In this document: positions 59,849-64,000 of the stretch, piece by piece | Layout of the letters: every line of letters begins with the position of its first letter | Numbering within the stretch: position 1 is the first letter of the stretch | From: Bradyrhizobium xenonodulans | GTDB lineage: Bacteria; Pseudomonadota; Alphaproteobacteria; Rhizobiales; Xanthobacteraceae | Length of the DNA stretch: 64,000 nt | Assembly: GCF_027594865.1 (NCBI RefSeq) | Contig: NZ_CP089391.1 | Location: forward strand, 4,184,501-4,248,500 | Reading direction: 5' to 3' | Notes under the pieces: model-generated | Seen by the model: the letters and a program-made list of their open reading frames with translations, nothing else | Database searches by the model: none | What the model was told of the DNA's origin: nothing | Translations under genes and position numbers: made by a program

Positions 59849-60634
59849 TCACTCACCCAGCGTTGCCTCGACGAAGCCGCGGGGATCATCGCAAAACTCC
59901 CGCATCACCCGAAAATGATCCGTCTCCTCCACCGTCACCGGTTCGAGGCCGTATTTGCCGAGCCGCAACAGCCGCGCATTCGGATACGCCATCAGCATCG
60001 GCGCATGGGTTGCCATGATGACCTGGCAGATGCGGGAATCCTCCATGCGTCGCAGCAGCTTCAGGAATTCGATCGGACGCGCCGACGACAGCGCCGATTC
60101 CGGCTCGTCAAAGATGAAGATGCTCTGGCGCTGGCAGCGCTCCTCGAAAAAGCGCAGGAAGCCTTCGCCGTGGGAGTGCGACAGGAAATCAGGGCCGACC
60201 TGGCCGGCATCACGCGCGGCCTTGTCCAGGTATCGCGCCACCGAGAAAAAACTCTCGGCGCGGAAGAACCAGCCATTGGTGATCTTCGGCAGCCAGCTTG
60301 CGCGCAGCGCCCTGGAGAGTTGGCCGCCCATGCTCTCGCGCGCCTCGGAATGGTCGACCGGCATGTAACCCTTGCCGCCGCCGGCATCGTCATGGCTGGC
60401 GAGCGCTGCGATGCCCTCGAGGATGGTCGACTTCCCGGTGCCGTTCTCTCCGACGATGATCGTGATCGGGATATCGAAATGGAGCTCGAAATCATCCGGG
60501 AAGATCGGCAGGCAAAACGGATGGGCCTCGCGATCCCGAACTTGCGATGGATCGAGCCAGACGCGCTTCAGATACGGCGCCGGCAGCTTGATGGTTCGCC
60601 CGCTTCTTCGGCTCATGCCCGGCTTCCAACTCAT
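59849..60634 (-). CDS. AAA family ATPase (ABC/SMC type, stand-alone)
   Basis: 261 residues. Walker A VGENGTGKST (about 62-71), a signature-like SHGEGFLRFF, Walker B IFIFDEPESAL, and the switch His in MATHAPML. No membrane domain, so not a transporter; it resembles the predicted ATPases seen as single genes or as half of DNA-defence pairs. No partner nuclease lies next to it. Ligand and role unknown. Confidence 0.85.
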   Translation of the reverse strand: MSWKPGMSRRSGRTIKLPAPYLKRVWLDPSQVRDREAHPFCLPIFPDDFELHFDIPITIIVGENGTGKSTILEGIAALASHDDAGGGKGYMPVDHSEARESMGGQLSRALRASWLPKITNGWFFRAESFFSVARYLDKAARDAGQVGPDFLSHSHGEGFLRFFEERCQRQSIFIFDEPESALSSARPIEFLKLLRRMEDSRICQVIMATHAPMLMAYPNARLLRLGKYGLEPVTVEETDHFRVMREFCDDPRGFVEATLGE

Positions 60635-60860
60635 TCCAACCGATCTCCGGATTGGAACATATCAGGAACACAACCTCCGCGAAAGCTGCATGAGGGAAAC
60701 AGACGGAAACAAATTGAAACAAACCCGGCATCCGCCGGCCGGCTGCAACTTAAGAAAACCCAGCTACGAGTCAGTTTGCTGGCATGAGGCCAGTTCCCAC
60801 CTCGCGACCCCGCAATGATTGCCGGACGTCCGGGACCGTAACGCCGCGAGGAATGCCGCG

Positions 60861-62918
60861 ATGGTGACGACCTATTTCAGCTACAGCTACATCACGCGCA
60901 ATCTCAAGCAGTCCCTCACCCGGGTCGAGCAGCAGCCGGACGTGGCGCGGGAGGCCGCCTATTACAAGGCTCACATCGGCAAGGTGAAGACCGTCGATGA
61001 ATTCATGAAGGATTATCGCCTCTATCACTATGCAACGAAGGCATATGGCCTGGAAGACATGGCGTATGCCAAGGCCTTCATGAAAAAGGTGCTGGAAAGC
61101 GACCTCAACGACTCAAACAGCTTCGTCAACAAGCTGGTCGACAAGCGCTACCGGGAGTTTGCCGCGGCATTTTCCTTCAATGGTACGGGAACGCCGGTTG
61201 CGCAATCGGAAAACCAGACCGATGAGATGATCGGTCTGTACACGGCGACCAAGAAGAGCCAGGTCGATGCACTTGCCAACGACTCGGCATATTACAGCGC
61301 CCAAATCGGCAAGATCGGCAGCGCAGACCAGATCCTGAACGACGACCGCCTTCGCAACTACGTCTATTCGGCATTCGGAATCGATCAAAGCAAGTGGCCG
61401 CGCGACACGATAAGCCAGGTCCTGCGCAGCGATCCATCCGATCCAAACAGCTACGTCAACACAACCTTCGCGTCTCAGTTGACCGGCCTCAACACCCAGC
61501 TTGCTCAAGCCCAGTCGGACGTGAGCGCCACCAAGACGAAGATCGCAGACTACACGGCCCAACTCTCGCAACCGGGCGCCAATGTGAGCCAGTTGCAGGT
61601 CCAGATCCTGGTCGAAAAATATCACCTGGAATCGTACACGAAGAGCGTCGCCAGCCTCAACGACCAGATCTCGACGATCGGCGAGTTCGTAGACTTGGCC
61701 GGCGCATTCGAATTTTCGTCTGATGGCTCGCTTCCGTCGGGTGTGCCTGCACAGACCGCTGCAAACGTCACGCTCACGGCAAAGCGGTTCGACGACAGCA
61801 AGTCCGCCGTCTATGCAGCGGCAAGCCCGCTGAGCGAAGCGCTGGCAATCACGCAATTCAGAAACGCCATCCTCAAGGTCAATTCCATCCAGGCGTTCGT
61901 ATCGACGCCGGCCGTGTATGATTTTGCGCTCGGCGCGGTCGGCCTCGATCCGAAAGAGGTCTCGCAGGACACCATCAAGGCCGTCCTCGAAAGCGACCTC
62001 AGCGATCCCAAGAGCTTCGTCCATACCCTCAAGGACGAACGATACGTCGAGCTCGCACGGGCCTTCAACTTCGATGCCAAGGGCAATCTGACGACGCCCC
62101 TGGTCGCGCAGGACCCGGCCAAAGTCCTCCAGCTCGCGAAGGACTACGTCATCGCAGCGCTGAGACAGGCAAGCCCTGAGCAGCAGAAGGCAGTTCGGGC
62201 ACAGGCCCAGAAGGACGCGACGTCTTATCAGGAAGTGGTCGCGGGAATCGACAGCGTTTCCGAGCTGCTTGCGAACCGGCAGATGGTCGATTTCATTCTC
62301 GTCGCCAAGGGATTGGATCCCAAGAAGGTCAGTACCGACTATCTCAAGAAGATCTTCGCGTCCGATCTGAATAATCCAAAGAGCTTCGCCAACACCGAGA
62401 GCGATCCGCGCTTTGCCGAAATCGCGGCGTCGTTCAACTTCGACAGCAAGGGCAACGTCGCGCGTCTCCCGTTGATGGGTCCTCAGAAGCAAGACCAATT
62501 CCGGGACACACAGGCGAACTATCTCCAGCAAAGCCTGGAGCAGCAGCAGGGGGATACGAATCCCGGCGTGCGCCTCGCGCTCTATTTCCAGCGAAAGGCG
62601 GGAGACATCACGTCCGCCTACGACATCCTTGCCGACAAGGCTCTCTCGGAAGTGTTCAGGACCACCTTCAATCTGCCCGACTCGATGGCGGCAATGCCGA
62701 TCGATCAACAGGCCAAGTTCGTCGACAAATTCATGAAGATCAAGGATCTGTCCGATCCCACGAAGGTTGCCAAACTGTTGAACCGTTTCTCCGCCATGTA
62801 TGACGTCAAGAACAACCAGACCAGCGGTCAGGTTCAATCTCCCTTGCTCAACCTCTTTCAGGGATCGGGTTCGGGAATAAGTGACGCGACGTACCTGGCC
62901 ATTGCCAAGCTACGATGA
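60861..62918 (+). CDS. DUF1217 (flagellum-associated) protein with five repeats
   Basis: 685 residues from ATG 60861, eight bases after GAGGA. The chain repeats a unit of about 70 residues: a helix with a conserved Gly (YGL, FGI, VGL, KGL), then VLESDLNDSNSFVN or a variant, then RY.E.A.AFNF...G. Units lie at about 42-108, 152-290 (with an inserted coiled coil at about 205-265), 340-411, 463-534 and, degenerate, 583-640. DUF1217 genes are usually in flagellar clusters in rhizobia; no other flagellar gene is in this window. No signal peptide. Confidence 0.85.
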   Translation: MVTTYFSYSYITRNLKQSLTRVEQQPDVAREAAYYKAHIGKVKTVDEFMKDYRLYHYATKAYGLEDMAYAKAFMKKVLESDLNDSNSFVNKLVDKRYREFAAAFSFNGTGTPVAQSENQTDEMIGLYTATKKSQVDALANDSAYYSAQIGKIGSADQILNDDRLRNYVYSAFGIDQSKWPRDTISQVLRSDPSDPNSYVNTTFASQLTGLNTQLAQAQSDVSATKTKIADYTAQLSQPGANVSQLQVQILVEKYHLESYTKSVASLNDQISTIGEFVDLAGAFEFSSDGSLPSGVPAQTAANVTLTAKRFDDSKSAVYAAASPLSEALAITQFRNAILKVNSIQAFVSTPAVYDFALGAVGLDPKEVSQDTIKAVLESDLSDPKSFVHTLKDERYVELARAFNFDAKGNLTTPLVAQDPAKVLQLAKDYVIAALRQASPEQQKAVRAQAQKDATSYQEVVAGIDSVSELLANRQMVDFILVAKGLDPKKVSTDYLKKIFASDLNNPKSFANTESDPRFAEIAASFNFDSKGNVARLPLMGPQKQDQFRDTQANYLQQSLEQQQGDTNPGVRLALYFQRKAGDITSAYDILADKALSEVFRTTFNLPDSMAAMPIDQQAKFVDKFMKIKDLSDPTKVAKLLNRFSAMYDVKNNQTSGQVQSPLLNLFQGSGSGISDATYLAIAKLR

Positions 62919-62931
62919 TCGCTCGCCGATA

Positions 62932-63792
62932 TTAGCCCAGTACTTCGAGCACCAGCTCCATGGTCATAAGCACGGGATTATCGCCGCGGATCAGACGCCC
63001 CTCCGCAATACCGCCGGTGTAGTCGATCAGCGCAACCTCGAGCGTGGCTTCCAAAGCACCGGACGGACCGGGCGCGATCGTCCCTGCCGTTATCGCCAGC
63101 TCCGTGGCAAACGGCTCGGTCGCACCGCCATGGATGAAGCGCGCGCCGATGGTCGAGCCGACGCCGCCATGAATCTTCGCGCGCGCGATGCCGTGCGCAC
63201 GGCAGAACGCTTCGAGGCAGAAGGCAAAATCCTGGTTGGGCCGCAGCCGCAGCGCGAAGGCGCGGCTGGTCGTGCGCGCGCCGGTGCTCGCAGCCGATAC
63301 CGGCCCGAACAGCTTGAAGTTGGTCTCCGGATCAGGCTCCGCAGTGAACATCGCACCATCGATGCCGAAGGCCTCGACCTCGAACGGTTCGGCGACAACG
63401 GTCTCGTCCGGCATCATGTGGCCGCCGCTCGCCTTGCCGTCCGCCTCCGTCCACAGTCCGTGGCAATGAAAGAATGGCGCGCCGTCGCGCATGCCGAGCG
63501 TCATGCTGCCGAGCTTCGCGCGCGTGATGCCTTCGGGCCGATACGTGTCGCTGTAGAACGCGGCATTCTCGCCGGTCTTCGACAGCGCCGGCATCACATA
63601 GGCAAACGGCCCGAGCGCCCCGCGGCCGAAGCTCAGCACGCCGCCGGCAAATCCCTCTGCGGCAAAACCGCGGCGCGCGGCCTCCAGCAATGGGACGCCT
63701 GCTTCGAGCGTGAACGCGAAGGCGCGCCCCCTCGCCTCCACCCATTGGATGCGCTCTGCAACGGGTGCGCCTGGCTGCTTGATACTCCGCAT
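62932..63792 (-). CDS. Protein with two PPC (DUF296) domains
   Basis: 286 residues from ATG 63792. Two tandem PPC/DUF296-like domains: the first with PLLEAARRGFAAEGFAGGVLSFG and FFHCHGLWTEADGKASGGHMMPDE (His motif GGHM/HCH that binds metal), the second with LEAFCRAHGIARAKIHGGVGS. PPC domains occur alone or as AT-hook DNA-binding partners; there is no AT hook here. It lies 9 bp after the acyl-CoA synthetase gene, so both are likely cotranscribed. Function unknown. Confidence 0.82.
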   Translation of the reverse strand: MRSIKQPGAPVAERIQWVEARGRAFAFTLEAGVPLLEAARRGFAAEGFAGGVLSFGRGALGPFAYVMPALSKTGENAAFYSDTYRPEGITRAKLGSMTLGMRDGAPFFHCHGLWTEADGKASGGHMMPDETVVAEPFEVEAFGIDGAMFTAEPDPETNFKLFGPVSAASTGARTTSRAFALRLRPNQDFAFCLEAFCRAHGIARAKIHGGVGSTIGARFIHGGATEPFATELAITAGTIAPGPSGALEATLEVALIDYTGGIAEGRLIRGDNPVLMTMELVLEVLG

Positions 63793-63801
63793 CACCTACG
63801 C

Positions 63802-64000
63802 TCAGCCCGCCTTCGTCTTGTCGAGATCGAGCAGCCCGCGCGCCTCGAGCTCGTCGCGCACCATGCGCTTCGGCACCTTGCCGTAGCCGGATTTCGGCAG
63901 CGCGTCCCAGAAGAAGAAGCGCTTCGGCATCTTGTAACGCGGCACTTTCGGCAACAGGAACGCCGCCATCTCCGCTTCACTCACGGGCGTCTCGCCCTCG
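63802..64000 (-). CDS. Acyl-CoA synthetase (AMP-binding), C-terminal end (partial)
   Basis: The frame runs off the window; 65 residues are visible. VSEAEMAAFLLPKVPRYKMPKR then LPKSGYGKVPKRMVRDEL is the C-terminal domain of the ANL superfamily; GKVPKR holds the catalytic lysine that completes adenylation. It activates a carboxylic acid as its CoA thioester; the acid cannot be told from this part. Confidence 0.85.
   Translation of the reverse strand, partial: EGETPVSEAEMAAFLLPKVPRYKMPKRFFFWDALPKSGYGKVPKRMVRDELEARGLLDLDKTKAG

Noticed and set aside
59849..60634. DNA-defence ATPase system (for example an OLD- or Gabija-type pair)
   Set aside because: The ATPase has no TOPRIM, HEPN or nuclease domain and no partner gene next to it; neighbours are unrelated.

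Overview
The window is chromosomal DNA of a slow-growing rhizobium, almost certainly Bradyrhizobium. Evidence: overall high GC; an ndvB/ndvC/ndvD-type locus for beta-(1,3)(1,6)-glucan; Omp25-type porins with the ARPYTKAP N-terminus; DUF3551, DUF1217 and BrnA genes; GTTC-N7-GTTC SOS boxes of the alphaproteobacterial type; and palindromic intergenic repeats I remember from Bradyrhizobium genomes. No phage, transposase or CRISPR array is visible. The content is mostly housekeeping, with small accessory insertions.

Layout. 1-3535: the end of a type I secretion substrate, then its ABC exporter and HlyD-type adaptor. 3707-9398 (minus strand): a 6PGDH-like oxidoreductase, a DUF502 membrane protein, glmS and glmU, i.e. 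UDP-GlcNAc supply. 9569-17304: envelope proteins and the glucan locus (ndvC-like minus; ndvD-like and ndvB-like plus). 17620-17695: tRNA-Lys, with an inverted fragment of the same tRNA 290 bp upstream. 17864-23310: many small secreted or zinc-ribbon proteins, two of them broken (a frameshift at about 19370 and an in-frame TGA at 20972), a Nudix hydrolase and an AI-2E family transporter. 23554-31817: acetoacetyl-CoA synthetase, a formyltransferase, secreted proteins, a RidA homologue, a DMT exporter and a caspase-like protein. 31901-34717 (mostly minus): BrnA, cysK, tgt. 34828-37840: a patatin lipoprotein, a TetR regulator and a PepSY protein that share an operator. 37877-39104: asd behind a threonine-rich leader peptide and terminator. 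39227-42341 (minus): coaD, ppiA, a secreted protein, ppiB, queA. 42590-49027: a secreted protein, kup, an accessory gene between two repeat copies, gyrA. 49195-56161: a membrane protein, a phosphatase, ssb and uvrA (each with an SOS box), with two porins between ssb and uvrA. 56211-64000: DinB, HAD, YVTN and SRPBCC proteins, a dispersed structured repeat, an ATPase, a flagellum-associated DUF1217 protein, a PPC-domain protein and the end of an acyl-CoA synthetase.

The most notable observations are: (1) a promoter, a 23-codon leader with 8 Thr codons that is probably leaderless, and a terminator ahead of asd, which looks like a threonine attenuator; (2) two copies of a 19-bp TetR-type operator, on the patatin and PepSY promoters, with the TetR gene between them; (3) a tRNA-guanine transglycosylase in which all four zinc ligands are replaced; (4) an apparent ATT start codon for the ndvC-like gene; (5) an inverted tRNA-Lys fragment; (6) a UGA codon at the fourth cysteine of a zinc ribbon. 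All functional statements come from reading the sequence and from memory of the families; no database search was run.
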